The notes beneath the pieces were generated by a model. The model made no database searches. It saw only the letters and a program-made list of their open reading frames with translations, and was not told the origin of the DNA. Below are positions 1 to 8,228 of a DNA stretch of 64,000 bases, in pieces. The stretch comes from JALOOX01 sp964557955 (GTDB taxonomy: Bacteria; Desulfobacterota; Syntrophobacteria; Syntrophobacterales; Syntrophobacteraceae): assembly GCA_964557955.1 (NCBI GenBank), contig CAZLCS010000001.1, positions 248,001 through 312,000 on the forward strand, in the 5' to 3' direction. Positions within the stretch are counted from its first letter, which is position 1. Every line of letters starts with the position of its first letter. The translations under genes were made by a program, and so were the position numbers.

Positions 1-414
1 TTTGAAGGCTTCGATGACCACATCCGCCTGGGCCGCAAGGCGCCGAAAGGCCTCCTGACCCTCGGGCTTGTTGAGGTTCAGGGTGATGTGAAACTTGTTC
101 CGGCCCTCCATGAGATAGCCCAGTCCCGTCCCCTTGACCATGTATCCGAAGGGCGAAAACTGCCTGGCGATATCCCCTCCGGGCGGCTCAATGCGGATGA
201 CGTCGGCGCCAAATTCGCCCAGGATGGAGGAACCGAACAAGGCCCCGATGTGCCCTTCGCTGACATCCAGGACCAGGATGTCGTCCAGGGCTTCGGGTTT
301 CAGGTGGTTCTTCTTGGGATCGTCTGCATCGTGTATCCAATCGACCCAGGTTCGATCGGCTTCCACGGGAAAGTCTTCGAAAGGCAGCACAGTCGTGATC
401 TTGGGTATTGTCAT
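1..414 (-). CDS. Class III (CaiB/BaiF) CoA-transferase, 3' truncated by window edge
   Basis: The ATG at 414 opens a frame that stays open for 138 codons to the window edge, so only the N-terminal third is visible. It carries the family's N-terminal landmarks: VLDVSEGHIGALFGSSILGE, then FGADVIRIEPPGGD and the RNKFHITLNLNKPEGQEAF segment. Family III enzymes move CoA between organic acids at an active-site Asp; that Asp lies beyond the visible part. It sits 47 bp downstream of a second family III gene on the same strand, so the two probably form one operon and perhaps a two-subunit enzyme, as in benzylsuccinate CoA-transferase. The substrate cannot be read from the sequence. Confidence 0.85.
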   Translation of the reverse strand, partial: MTIPKITTVLPFEDFPVEADRTWVDWIHDADDPKKNHLKPEALDDILVLDVSEGHIGALFGSSILGEFGADVIRIEPPGGDIARQFSPFGYMVKGTGLGYLMEGRNKFHITLNLNKPEGQEAFRRLAAQADVVIEAFK

Positions 415-461
415 GAGTGGTCTCTCCTCGCAATCGGTTGGAATGGTTTTTCTTTCGGATT

Positions 462-1802
462 CTAGAATATGATGCCAGCCTTGCCATCCCAGTCCGCGGG
501 TGGTTTTCTTCCGGGAGGATTCTCCACCCATTTGCCAATGATCTTCTTTTCAGCCAGAGCCTGGATCTGGTAGGTGCGAAGCCCCAGGAACTTGCGCAGG
601 ATGAATTCGTTGTCCATTCCGACCGGCTTGTTGGCCCATTTATGTCGGGCAGGCGTCTTGGACAGCTTGGCCGGTGAACAGACTTCGACCATCTTGCCAT
701 AGATGGGATCTTCATATTCGAAGACAGAGGCCCGAGCACGGAAGTGCGGTGATTCATATTGCTCTTTGGCGTTCAGGATGGGGGAAGACGCAAATCCATA
801 TTTCTCACCCAGCTGATCCACTTCGGCCACGGTCTTCCCCTTCGCCCATGCCCGGATGATCTCCAGGAGGGCCGTCGCGTTCTCGTCCTTCAACCGGACC
901 TGAAGATCCTTGAATCGCGGGTCTTCGGCCAATGCAGGGTTGCCCATGGCCTCGCAGAGTCCCTTGAATTCCTCGGGTCTGGCTGCCGCGAGAGCCACGG
1001 GACCATCCTGGCACATGAAGACATCGGACGGACAAATGGCGAGATCCCGGTTTCCGGTTCTAGGACGATTGTATTTCTCGAGGTAATAATAGATCCAGCT
1101 CCAGTCCAGCAGGCGCATCAGGCCTTCCCCCTGGGAAAACTCGATGAATTGTCCCCTGCCCGTTCGATCACGGTAGTGCAGGGCGGCGAGAACAGCCGTG
1201 GCGCCCATTTGCGCTCCGAAATAGTCCCCTATGAATACGCCGGTCTTGAGTGGAAGACGGCCGGGGAAGCCCGTCGTGGCCAGGAGCCCACTGATGGTCT
1301 GGGCCACGGCATCATAAGAGGCACGGCCTTCGGCGTAGGCACCCCACTGGCCGAACCCGTTCAAGGCGATATAGATGATTCGGGGATTGATCTCCTTCAG
1401 CTGTTCGTAGCCGATGCCCCATCGATCCATCGTGCCGGCCCGGAGATTCTCGACGACGACATCACAGCGCTGGGCCAGACGCCGGAAGATCTCGGCCCCC
1501 ATGGACACTCGAACGTCCAATGCCATATGGTACTTGTTATGGTTCTGGGGGAACTGACCGATGCAGGCGTTCTTCCAGAATTGCCCGTAGGGCGTGACGG
1601 AGCGCATGGTGTCCCCCGCGCCCGGAAGCTCGACTTTGATCACTTCCGCCCCGAATTCCCCGAGATAATCGGGCACTGCGGGTCCCAAAATGAGAGTGGC
1701 CAGCTCCAGGATACGAATACCGCGCAGCGCTTCAGGCTTGGCAAAGATTTTGGACACATCAAACTCTTGATTGGTCCAGGCTAGATAGTCCTCTCGACTC
1801 AT
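462..1802 (-). CDS. Class III (CaiB/BaiF) CoA-transferase
   Basis: A 446-residue protein of normal length for the family. An AGGAGG site lies five bases before the ATG. After a divergent 25-residue leader, the fold starts with LRGIRILELATLILGP and GAEVIKVELPGAGD. The candidate catalytic aspartate is D164 in ASYDAVAQTISGL, the position that forms the aspartyl-CoA anhydride in this family. The C-terminal part has the usual small-domain helices. Together with the partial gene downstream it likely activates an organic acid by CoA transfer in a catabolic route. The substrate is unknown, and no dehydrogenase or lyase nearby narrows it down. Confidence 0.88.
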   Translation of the reverse strand: MSREDYLAWTNQEFDVSKIFAKPEALRGIRILELATLILGPAVPDYLGEFGAEVIKVELPGAGDTMRSVTPYGQFWKNACIGQFPQNHNKYHMALDVRVSMGAEIFRRLAQRCDVVVENLRAGTMDRWGIGYEQLKEINPRIIYIALNGFGQWGAYAEGRASYDAVAQTISGLLATTGFPGRLPLKTGVFIGDYFGAQMGATAVLAALHYRDRTGRGQFIEFSQGEGLMRLLDWSWIYYYLEKYNRPRTGNRDLAICPSDVFMCQDGPVALAAARPEEFKGLCEAMGNPALAEDPRFKDLQVRLKDENATALLEIIRAWAKGKTVAEVDQLGEKYGFASSPILNAKEQYESPHFRARASVFEYEDPIYGKMVEVCSPAKLSKTPARHKWANKPVGMDNEFILRKFLGLRTYQIQALAEKKIIGKWVENPPGRKPPADWDGKAGIIF

Positions 1803-2208
1803 GTGACCTCCTGATTTTCGGATAGGATTTCAAATGGGAACCCTGGGTGCTTCCTGGGCAGTCTATTGGCTTCCTCACCTCCTTCCGAGAGTTTTCGAGC
1901 CCATTTCGGTTCTCCTGAATGCTTCGGGATGCGTTCACGCACGTGCTCGGCATGATGCGCTGAATCGAAGCAAAGTCCCGCAATGGATTTCCATGAATTT
2001 CGAAAAGGCAAAGAAAGAATCATTACGGGCGGGCAAGATCCGGATCCCGGAGTCGCTGAGAGCTTGGGTCAGCAGGAGAAGTCGATATGGAAGAGCCAGT
2101 CGTGAAATCCGTTTCATTTCGAGAAACGGGAATGCCGATGGTGCCCGTCGTGTTCTCCATTAGCAAAAATGTTTGAGCACGTCAATAAATCCGAATGGTA
2201 TCGGCAGG
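1803..2208. other. Intergenic region of 406 bp
   Basis: This lies between the pgi stop and the CoA-transferase start, both on the minus strand. I see no convincing coding frame, and the open frames lack family motifs or ribosome sites. It holds a possible promoter near 2157-2185 and the AGGAGG site of the CoA-transferase. No clear rho-independent terminator for pgi is visible. Confidence 0.6.
2157..2185 (-). promoter_or_regulatory. Possible sigma-70 promoter for the CoA-transferase pair
   Basis: On the minus strand TTGACG (2185-2180) is followed after 17 bases by TAATGG, preceded by TGC, which resembles an extended -10. It would give a leader of about 345 nt. The -35 is good and the -10 is poor, so this is only a candidate. 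Confidence 0.28.
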
Positions 2209-3864
2209 CTACTCGGATCGCATGGACTTGTAGGCATTGATGAGGCCGTTGGTGGAGGAGTCGTGGGTCGAAACGGGGGCATCATCTGCCAGTTCCGGAA
2301 GGATTCGACCGGCGAGCTGCTTGCCCAGCTCGACTCCCCACTGGTCGAAGCTGAAGATGTTCCAGATGACCCCCTGAACAAAGATCTTGTGCTCGTAAAG
2401 CGCGATAAGGCTCCCCAGAGTGCGCGGGGTGAGCTTGCGGAAGAGGATGGAGTTGGTCGGGCGGTTGCCTTCAAAAACCCGGAAGGGCCACAACCGCATG
2501 ATCTCTTCCTCGGATTTCCCCTCCTTCCTGAGGTCCTGGATGACCTCATCCCGCGTCTTGCCATTCATCAAAGCTTCCGTCTGGGCGAAGAAGTTGGACA
2601 GCAGAATCCTGTGGTGGTCCCCGACCGGATTGTGGCTGACGGCTGGAGCGAGGAAATCACAGGGGATCAACTGGGTGCCCTGGTGGATCAGCTGGTAGAA
2701 GGCGTGCTGACCGTTGGTCCCCGGCTCTCCCCATATGATGGGGCCGGTCGAATAGTCCACGGGACATCCCGATCGATCCACGGATTTGCCGTTGCTTTCC
2801 ATGTTCCCCTGCTGAAAATACGCCGCGAAACGATGCATGTACTGGTCGTAGGGCAGAATGGCCTCGGTCCTGCTCCCGAAGAAGTTCGTGTACCAGATTC
2901 CAATCAAGGCCAGCAAGACCGGCAGGTTTCGCTCGAGGGGCTCGCTTCTGAAGTGCTGGTCCATCTCATGGGCCCCCTCGAGAAGCTCAGAGAATCTCTC
3001 GAAGCCAATGGTGCAGGCAATGGAGAGGCCAATGGCGGACCAGAGAGAATAGCGGCCGCCCACCCAGTCCCAGAATTCGAACATGTTCTCGAGATCGATG
3101 CCGAAGTCGGCCACGCGCTCCCTGTTGGTGGAGAGGGCCACAAAATGCCTGGCGACATGGGTCGGGTCTCCCGCACGATCCAGAAACCAGCGTCGGGCCG
3201 AGAAGGCATTTGTCATGGTTTCCTGCGTGGTAAAGGTCTTGGAGGCGATCATGAAGAGGGTTGTCTCGGGGTGAAGGTTCCTCAGAGTCTCAACGAGGTG
3301 GGTCCCGTCCACGTTGGAGACAAAATGGGCACGGGTCCCCTCTTTCCAGTAAGGGCGCAGTGCTTCGGTCACCATCAGCGGCCCGAGGTCGGATCCTCCA
3401 ATGCCGATGTTGACGATATCCCTGATCCTTTCGCCCGTGTATCCTTTCCAGCTTCCAGAGAGGATCCGGCTCGAGAACTCCCGCATCTTCGCCAGGACCC
3501 TTCTCACGTCTGCCACAACGTCCTGGCCGTCCAGTTGGAGGGGGGAGCTCACGCTGTTCCTGAGCGCCACATGGAGAACTGCCCTGCCTTCAGTCTCGTT
3601 GATGCGCTCGCCGGCGAACATCCTTTCAATGGCATCACCGACCGCCGTTTCCCGGGCAAGCGCCAGGAGGAGGTCCAGAGTCTCCTCGGTCATCCTGTTC
3701 TTGGAGTAATCGAGCAGGATATCGTTGAATCGAACGGAGAATTTCTCGAACCGCCGGGGATCCCTGGCGAATAGCTCACGCATGGAGACATGCTTCAGAC
3801 GGGCATGGTGTTCCCGAAGATCGGCCCAGCTCCTGGTCTTGCTCGGATTGACCTTCTTCAACAT
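2209..3864 (-). CDS. pgi: Glucose-6-phosphate isomerase
   Basis: A 551-residue cytoplasmic enzyme that interconverts glucose 6-phosphate and fructose 6-phosphate. Both family signatures are present: DWVGGRYSLWSAIGLS near residue 280 and FDQWGVELGKQLA near residue 500. The sugar-phosphate region NIGIGGSDLGP, the SKTFTTQET loop and the GEPGTNGQHAFYQLIHQG segment with the catalytic His are intact. Length matches the long bacterial form. A GGGAGGGAGG ribosome site precedes the ATG by six bases. It is the last gene of argC-truA-aspC-pgi, 27 bp after aspC. Confidence 0.97.
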   Translation of the reverse strand: MLKKVNPSKTRSWADLREHHARLKHVSMRELFARDPRRFEKFSVRFNDILLDYSKNRMTEETLDLLLALARETAVGDAIERMFAGERINETEGRAVLHVALRNSVSSPLQLDGQDVVADVRRVLAKMREFSSRILSGSWKGYTGERIRDIVNIGIGGSDLGPLMVTEALRPYWKEGTRAHFVSNVDGTHLVETLRNLHPETTLFMIASKTFTTQETMTNAFSARRWFLDRAGDPTHVARHFVALSTNRERVADFGIDLENMFEFWDWVGGRYSLWSAIGLSIACTIGFERFSELLEGAHEMDQHFRSEPLERNLPVLLALIGIWYTNFFGSRTEAILPYDQYMHRFAAYFQQGNMESNGKSVDRSGCPVDYSTGPIIWGEPGTNGQHAFYQLIHQGTQLIPCDFLAPAVSHNPVGDHHRILLSNFFAQTEALMNGKTRDEVIQDLRKEGKSEEEIMRLWPFRVFEGNRPTNSILFRKLTPRTLGSLIALYEHKIFVQGVIWNIFSFDQWGVELGKQLAGRILPELADDAPVSTHDSSTNGLINAYKSMRSE

Positions 3865-3891
3865 CGGCTGCCTCCCTCCCTGAATGGCCTC

Positions 3892-5088
3892 TCAGACGAG
3901 TGCTGTCAGCGCTTGAGCCACCCGATTGAATCCCTCTTTGAGATCCTCCATGGACAATGCGTATGAGAAACGCAGGCAGCGGTCTTCACCGAAGGCTCCT
4001 CCGGGCACCACAGCCACATGTGCCGACTCCATGAGATAATCCGCTAGATCCAGTGAATTCCGGATGGGGCGGTCCCCAAACTTCCGCCCGAAGTAGTGGC
4101 CGAAGTTCGGAAAAACGTAGAAGGCGCCGGCCGGCCTCGGGCAGGTGATGCCGGGCAGCTCTGCAAGCCGATCCATGACGTAACCGCACCGCTCCTGGAA
4201 AACCTTCACCATTTCCCGGACAGTTCCCGTACGCTCGCGAAGTGCGGCCACGCTGGCGTACTGAGCGATGGACGTGGGATTGCTCGTGGACTGGCTCTGA
4301 ATCTTTGTGGCCGCTTTGATGGCTCCGGCATCCCCCAGCAGGTACCCGATCCGCCACCCCGTCATGCAAAAGGTCTTGCTGACCCCATTGAGAATGAACG
4401 TGCGAGCCTTGAGCCTGGGCTCAACCATGGCGATATTGGCCCACTGCTCCCCGTTGAACAGGATGCGGTAGTAAATGTCGTCTGAAACGACGAGTACATT
4501 CTCCCTGGGCACGAGAACCTCAGCAAGGGCGGCGAGCTCGGATGCACTGTAATGAGCCCCCGTCGGGTTCGAGGGGCTGTTCAGGATCAGGAGCCGGGTG
4601 CGATCCGTGATGGCGGCTCGAAGGTCTTCGGCCCTGAGCTTGAAACCGGCTTCTTCCGGGCAGGGGACGATGACCGGCTTCGCACCCGTGAGGACGACCA
4701 TGTCCGGGTAGGAGACCCAGAAGGGTGAAGGTATGATCACTTCGTCACCGGGGTCCAGAAGGGCCTGGAAAAGGTTGTAAAGCGCATGTTTGCCGCCGCA
4801 GGACACCAGCACTTCCTCGCGCTCATAGGAAAGACCATAATCGCTCTGAATGACCTCTCGAACCGCATCCTTGAGTTCATCGATTCCACCTACGGCCGTG
4901 TAGCGCGTGTGGCCATCCCTGATGGCACGGATGGCGGCTTCACAAATATGCTCGGGAGTGTCGAAATCCGGCTCGCCCACCCCAAAGTTGACAATATGCA
5001 CTCCCCCGGCTCTCAATGCTTTCGCCTTGGCGTTGATGGCCAGTGTTGCCGATGGTTGGATGCGTGTCACCCTTTCAGCAAGTTTCAT
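3892..5088 (-). CDS. aspC: Class I PLP aminotransferase, aspartate aminotransferase type
   Basis: A 398-residue fold-type I aminotransferase. The N-terminus (MKLAERVTRIQPSATLAI) and the FGVGEPDFDTPEHI segment are typical of the Ib subgroup of aspartate aminotransferases. The motif NSPSNPTGAHYS is present. The PLP lysine lies in NGVSKTFCMTGWRIGYL, and the C-terminal RFSYALS holds the carboxylate-binding Arg. It probably makes aspartate from oxaloacetate and glutamate, but this subgroup also contains broad-specificity enzymes, so the symbol is an assignment by family. Its start overlaps the end of truA by 14 bp, which suggests translational coupling. Confidence 0.92.
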   Translation of the reverse strand: MKLAERVTRIQPSATLAINAKAKALRAGGVHIVNFGVGEPDFDTPEHICEAAIRAIRDGHTRYTAVGGIDELKDAVREVIQSDYGLSYEREEVLVSCGGKHALYNLFQALLDPGDEVIIPSPFWVSYPDMVVLTGAKPVIVPCPEEAGFKLRAEDLRAAITDRTRLLILNSPSNPTGAHYSASELAALAEVLVPRENVLVVSDDIYYRILFNGEQWANIAMVEPRLKARTFILNGVSKTFCMTGWRIGYLLGDAGAIKAATKIQSQSTSNPTSIAQYASVAALRERTGTVREMVKVFQERCGYVMDRLAELPGITCPRPAGAFYVFPNFGHYFGRKFGDRPIRNSLDLADYLMESAHVAVVPGGAFGEDRCLRFSYALSMEDLKEGFNRVAQALTALV

Positions 5089-5887
5089 CCTCTACCCCTC
5101 TCTCCATATCCCGCTGGTCATGGGAATCGTATTTAACGTCCACAAGGAACAGTCCGTGGGCAGGCGCCGTCATGCCCGCCCGTCGCCTATCCTTACTGTC
5201 CATAATCTCGAAAAACCCCGCCGGGCTGAGCTTGCCTTTGCCCACATCGACCAGGGTGCCCACCAGATTCCTGACCATATGCCTGAGAAAACCATTCGCC
5301 TCAAAGAAAAAGATCCAATGGTCAGGGTCGGGGCGATTCATCTCTGCCCTCAAGATATGCCGTTCGGTCGACTTGACCGACGATCCAGCAGCCATGAAAG
5401 CAGAGAAATCGTGCATCCCCACTAACCCCTGGAGGCACTCCCGAACGGGCGCGGCCAATAGGCGCTGGCGAATCTGCCACGCGATGCACCTCTCCAGGGC
5501 TGAAGGTGTCTCCCGGTTGAGTATGTGATACTCGTAAGTTTTGCTGCTGGCCGAAAACCTGGCGTGAAAGGAGTCCGCCACTTCCTCGGCTTCGAGCACC
5601 ACAATGTCCGCAGGCAGAAGGCTGTTCAGTCCCTTCTGAATCTCCCGGGGTTTCAGGCGTGTTCGTGCATAGAAATTGGCCACCTGCCCCCTGGCGTGAA
5701 CTCCGGCATCCGTCCGCCCTGACCCCCTCACCCGAATGGGGCCCCCCAACATGATCTCGATGCGGGACTCCAGGACTTCCTGAATCGTGAGGACACCCTC
5801 CTGCCTCTGCCATCCATGGTATCCCGATCCATCGTATTCCAGGACAAGCTTGAAGTTCCGCTTCTTCTGAAGGTCATGATGGCCCAT
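5075..5887 (-). CDS. truA: tRNA pseudouridine(38-40) synthase TruA
   Basis: TruA converts uridines 38-40 of the tRNA anticodon arm to pseudouridine. The family landmarks are FKLVLEYDGSGYHGWQRQEG near the N-terminus, the catalytic Asp in GSGRTDAGVHARGQVANF, and RHMVRNLVGTLVDVGKGKLS near the C-terminus. I chose ATG at 5887 (270 aa); the open frame extends 20 codons upstream, but that part is low-complexity, non-conserved and inside argC. No strong ribosome site is visible, so coupling to argC, which ends eight bases upstream, is likely. The 3' end overlaps aspC. Confidence 0.94.
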   Translation of the reverse strand: MGHHDLQKKRNFKLVLEYDGSGYHGWQRQEGVLTIQEVLESRIEIMLGGPIRVRGSGRTDAGVHARGQVANFYARTRLKPREIQKGLNSLLPADIVVLEAEEVADSFHARFSASSKTYEYHILNRETPSALERCIAWQIRQRLLAAPVRECLQGLVGMHDFSAFMAAGSSVKSTERHILRAEMNRPDPDHWIFFFEANGFLRHMVRNLVGTLVDVGKGKLSPAGFFEIMDSKDRRRAGMTAPAHGLFLVDVKYDSHDQRDMERGVEDETC

Positions 5888-5895
5888 TGGTGCTG

Positions 5896-6933
5896 CTAAG
5901 GTTGCCAGGGAGCCGCCGCGAGCCCCGCCGTTTCGTGCAGTCCGCACATGAGGTTCATATTGCAGACGGCCTGACCCGAAGCCCCCCGTGTCAGATTGTC
6001 GATGACCGATACGACGACCACGCGCTGTGTGCGGGGATCAACCCGCCAGCCGAGGTCGCAGTGGTTGCTGCCTCTCACCTGCAGGGTAGAGGGAAACTCA
6101 CCCTTCTTGCAGAGCCTCACAAAAGGGGCTTCGTCGTAAAAGGCACGAAATGCTTCATCAATCCTTTCAGAGGAAACCCCTGTCTCGAGGGATGCGTAAA
6201 CTGTACTCAGAATCCCGCGACTCATGGGAACCAGGTGGGGAGTGAAATTGACGATGAGAGCCCTCCCTGCCAGCCTGCCAAGCTCCTGCTCGATTTCGGG
6301 CGTATGCCGATGCTCGCACACCTTGTAGGCTTTGAAACCCTCGTTGACCTCGCAGAAATGGACGGCGAGAGAGGCCCCTCGGCCGGCTCCGGAAACGCCT
6401 GACTTGGAGTCGGCGATGATGGTTTCGGCCCGAACCAGCCCCTGCTGAAGCAAGGGTGCAGCCGCCAGGATGATGCTGGTAGGGTAACAGCCGGGATTGC
6501 CCACCAGTCGCGCACGGCTGATGGCATCCCTGTAGAGCTCAGGCAGACCGTACACGGCTTCGGTCAAAAGCTCCGGTGTTTTGTGCCGTTGATACCAGGC
6601 CTCGTATACGGCCGGGTCGCGAAAGCGGTAGTCAGCGCTCAGATCGACGACCTTCACGCCACGATCCAGCAATGCGGGGACCATGTCCATTGCAGCCTGA
6701 TGGGGAAGGGCGGTGAAGACGACATCCGCGTCCCGTGTGAGGATTTCGGGATCGGGCTCCTGAAATACAAGATCGAAATGACCCCTGAATGCAGGGTAGA
6801 AATCGTCGAGCCTTTGTCCCAACTGCGCTCTGGAGGTGATGGTCGTGAGCCGGGTTTCCGGGTGCTGGGCTATGATCCGAATCAGTTCAAACCCCGTGTA
6901 TCCCGATGCCCCTGCTATGGCGACGCGTACCAT
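5896..6933 (-). CDS. argC: N-acetyl-gamma-glutamyl-phosphate reductase
   Basis: Third step of arginine synthesis: NADPH-dependent reduction of N-acetylglutamyl phosphate to the semialdehyde. The start at 6933 (345 aa) gives the expected MVRVAIAGASGYTGFELIRI dinucleotide-binding N-terminus and has an AGGAGGGG site just upstream; the 30 extra codons before it have no homology-like character. The catalytic Cys is in VGNPGCYPTSIIL. Later conserved segments include SGVSGAGR and HRHTPEIEQELG. Gene order argC-truA-aspC-pgi gives one transcription unit. A strong hairpin with a T-run sits 29 bp upstream of the start, reported separately. Confidence 0.96.
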   Translation of the reverse strand: MVRVAIAGASGYTGFELIRIIAQHPETRLTTITSRAQLGQRLDDFYPAFRGHFDLVFQEPDPEILTRDADVVFTALPHQAAMDMVPALLDRGVKVVDLSADYRFRDPAVYEAWYQRHKTPELLTEAVYGLPELYRDAISRARLVGNPGCYPTSIILAAAPLLQQGLVRAETIIADSKSGVSGAGRGASLAVHFCEVNEGFKAYKVCEHRHTPEIEQELGRLAGRALIVNFTPHLVPMSRGILSTVYASLETGVSSERIDEAFRAFYDEAPFVRLCKKGEFPSTLQVRGSNHCDLGWRVDPRTQRVVVVSVIDNLTRGASGQAVCNMNLMCGLHETAGLAAAPWQP

Positions 6934-6961
6934 ATTTCCCCTCCTCATGATATGCCAAGGC

Positions 6962-6993
6962 AAAAAGGGCACGGCGCTTAAGGCGCAGTGCCC
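6962..6993 (-). terminator. Strong rho-independent terminator between rpsI and argC
   Basis: Read on the minus strand, GGGCAC-T-GCGC, loop CTTAA, GCGC-C-GTGCCC, then TTTTT. Ten base pairs with one opposed T/C make a stable stem. It ends only 28 bases before the argC ATG. It can end the rplM-rpsI transcript, but its position also makes it part of any argC leader that starts further upstream. Confidence 0.85.
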
Positions 6994-7200
6994 TCTTTCT
7001 TTCAAAATCGGTGTCTCTGTCAATGAGGTTATGGATAAGACGGGCAGTTCCGACGAATCTTCAATGACGCATCAGGGCAAGTATTCCATCGGCATCTTCA
7101 CCCACCCGGGCTCCACCGCTGCCTCCGGGAGCAGCAATGGTCACTCCCCAGCAACAGGATTTTCCCCATCTGTCCAACACCAAGACAATCATGCGCCGAA

Positions 7201-7593
7201 TTAGCGTTTCGAATACTGGAACCGGGCACGCGCACTTCGCCTGCCGTATTTCTTTCTTTCCTTCACCCGAGAATCGCGCGTGATGAAACCAGCTCTCTTC
7301 AAGACTTCCCGAAACTCCGGGTTGAATTCGAGCAAAGCTTTGGAAATTCCATGACGAATAGCTCCGGCCTGTCCGGATCCGCCGCCGCCGAACACATTGA
7401 CCATGACATCCAATTTGCCGTAAGTGCCCGTGAGAACCAAAGGCTGAGCAATAACCATCTTGCTGGTTTGCCGGTCGACATATTCATCCATGGATCTCTT
7501 GTTGATGGTGATCACACCCGATCCAGGCTGGAGCCATACGCGTGCCACTGCTGATTTTCGTTTTCCCGTTCCATAGAAGCGCTGTTCGGCCAT
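7201..7593 (-). CDS. rpsI: 30S ribosomal protein S9
   Basis: A 130-residue S9 with the diagnostic N-terminus YGTGKRKSAVARVWLQPG, the glycine-rich GGGGSGQAGAIRHGISKAL segment and the basic C-terminal tail KKYGRRSARARFQYSKR that reaches the ribosomal P site. ATG at 7593 gives the usual MAEQ start; a GTG one codon earlier (7596) is slightly better spaced from the GAGGAG site and cannot be excluded. It follows rplM after 45 bp in the conserved L13-S9 operon. Confidence 0.98.
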   Translation of the reverse strand: MAEQRFYGTGKRKSAVARVWLQPGSGVITINKRSMDEYVDRQTSKMVIAQPLVLTGTYGKLDVMVNVFGGGGSGQAGAIRHGISKALLEFNPEFREVLKRAGFITRDSRVKERKKYGRRSARARFQYSKR

Positions 7594-7638
7594 CACTGTT
7601 CAATCTCCTCGTGCATCCAGGTGAAGCTTGAGATTCGC

Positions 7639-8067
7639 CTAGAAATCAACCGTCACAGGTTGCTGAGCTTCGTGTGGATGCTCGGTTCCTCGGTACACCT
7701 TCAATTTCTTGATCAATTTTCGTCCCAGCCTGTTCTTGGGCAGCATTCCCCACACAGCCAGGCGGATCAACCGTTCAGGATTGTCCTGGTTGAGCTTGCG
7801 AGCAGAGGTTTCTTTCACGCCTCCCATGTAGCCACTGTGTCGGTAATAAACCTTCTGGTCCCATTTGTTGCCCGTGAGCCGCACTTTGTCCGCGTTTACG
7901 ACGATCACGAAATCCCCCAGGTCCACGTGAGGCGTGAATTGGGGTAAATGCTTGCCCCGCAGGCGGACAGCGATCTGTGTAGCCAATCGCCCGAGAATCC
8001 GGTTTTCAGCGTCTACGAGGATCCATTTGCGTTCATTTGCCTGAAACTTGGCACTGCTTGTTTTCAT
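7639..8067 (-). CDS. rplM: 50S ribosomal protein L13
   Basis: A 142-residue L13 of normal length. It shows KWILVDAENRILGRLATQIA, KHLPQFTPHVDLGDFVIVVNA and KVYYRHSGYMGG in the expected order, with RAVWGMLPKN-like residues (RLAVWGMLPKNRLGR) near the C-terminus. A GGAGAAC ribosome site lies five bases before the ATG. It is the first gene of the rplM-rpsI operon, about 37 nt downstream of the start site expected from the promoter at 8111-8139. Confidence 0.98.
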   Translation of the reverse strand: MKTSSAKFQANERKWILVDAENRILGRLATQIAVRLRGKHLPQFTPHVDLGDFVIVVNADKVRLTGNKWDQKVYYRHSGYMGGVKETSARKLNQDNPERLIRLAVWGMLPKNRLGRKLIKKLKVYRGTEHPHEAQQPVTVDF

Positions 8068-8110
8068 GGATTGTTCTCCAGAATGAATATGTCAAACCTA
8101 AAGCCCGTAA

Positions 8111-8139
8111 TCTATAAGGGAACCTCCCTATGATGTCAA
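8111..8139 (-). promoter_or_regulatory. Sigma-70 promoter of rplM-rpsI
   Basis: On the minus strand, a perfect TTGACA (8139-8134), a 17-base spacer and TATAGA (8116-8111). It lies 43 bp before the rplM ATG with no other gene between. Strong match and correct position. Confidence 0.72.
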
Positions 8140-8228
8140 GACAGTAATTCATGCTGACTGTGAGCTTGTTTCGGGATGGACCTCCCAGGCGCAATCAGTG
8201 AAACACGGGGCCTCAAGCAGGATGCCGC

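Noticed and set aside
188..757. Long minus open frame MNHRTSVLGPLS...
   Set aside because: It lies out of frame inside the CoA-transferase genes and has no ribosome site or family motif; it is a shadow of high-GC coding DNA.
2173..3774. 533-codon plus open frame over pgi
   Set aside because: It is the antisense of pgi; composition is typical of an antisense frame and there are no motifs.
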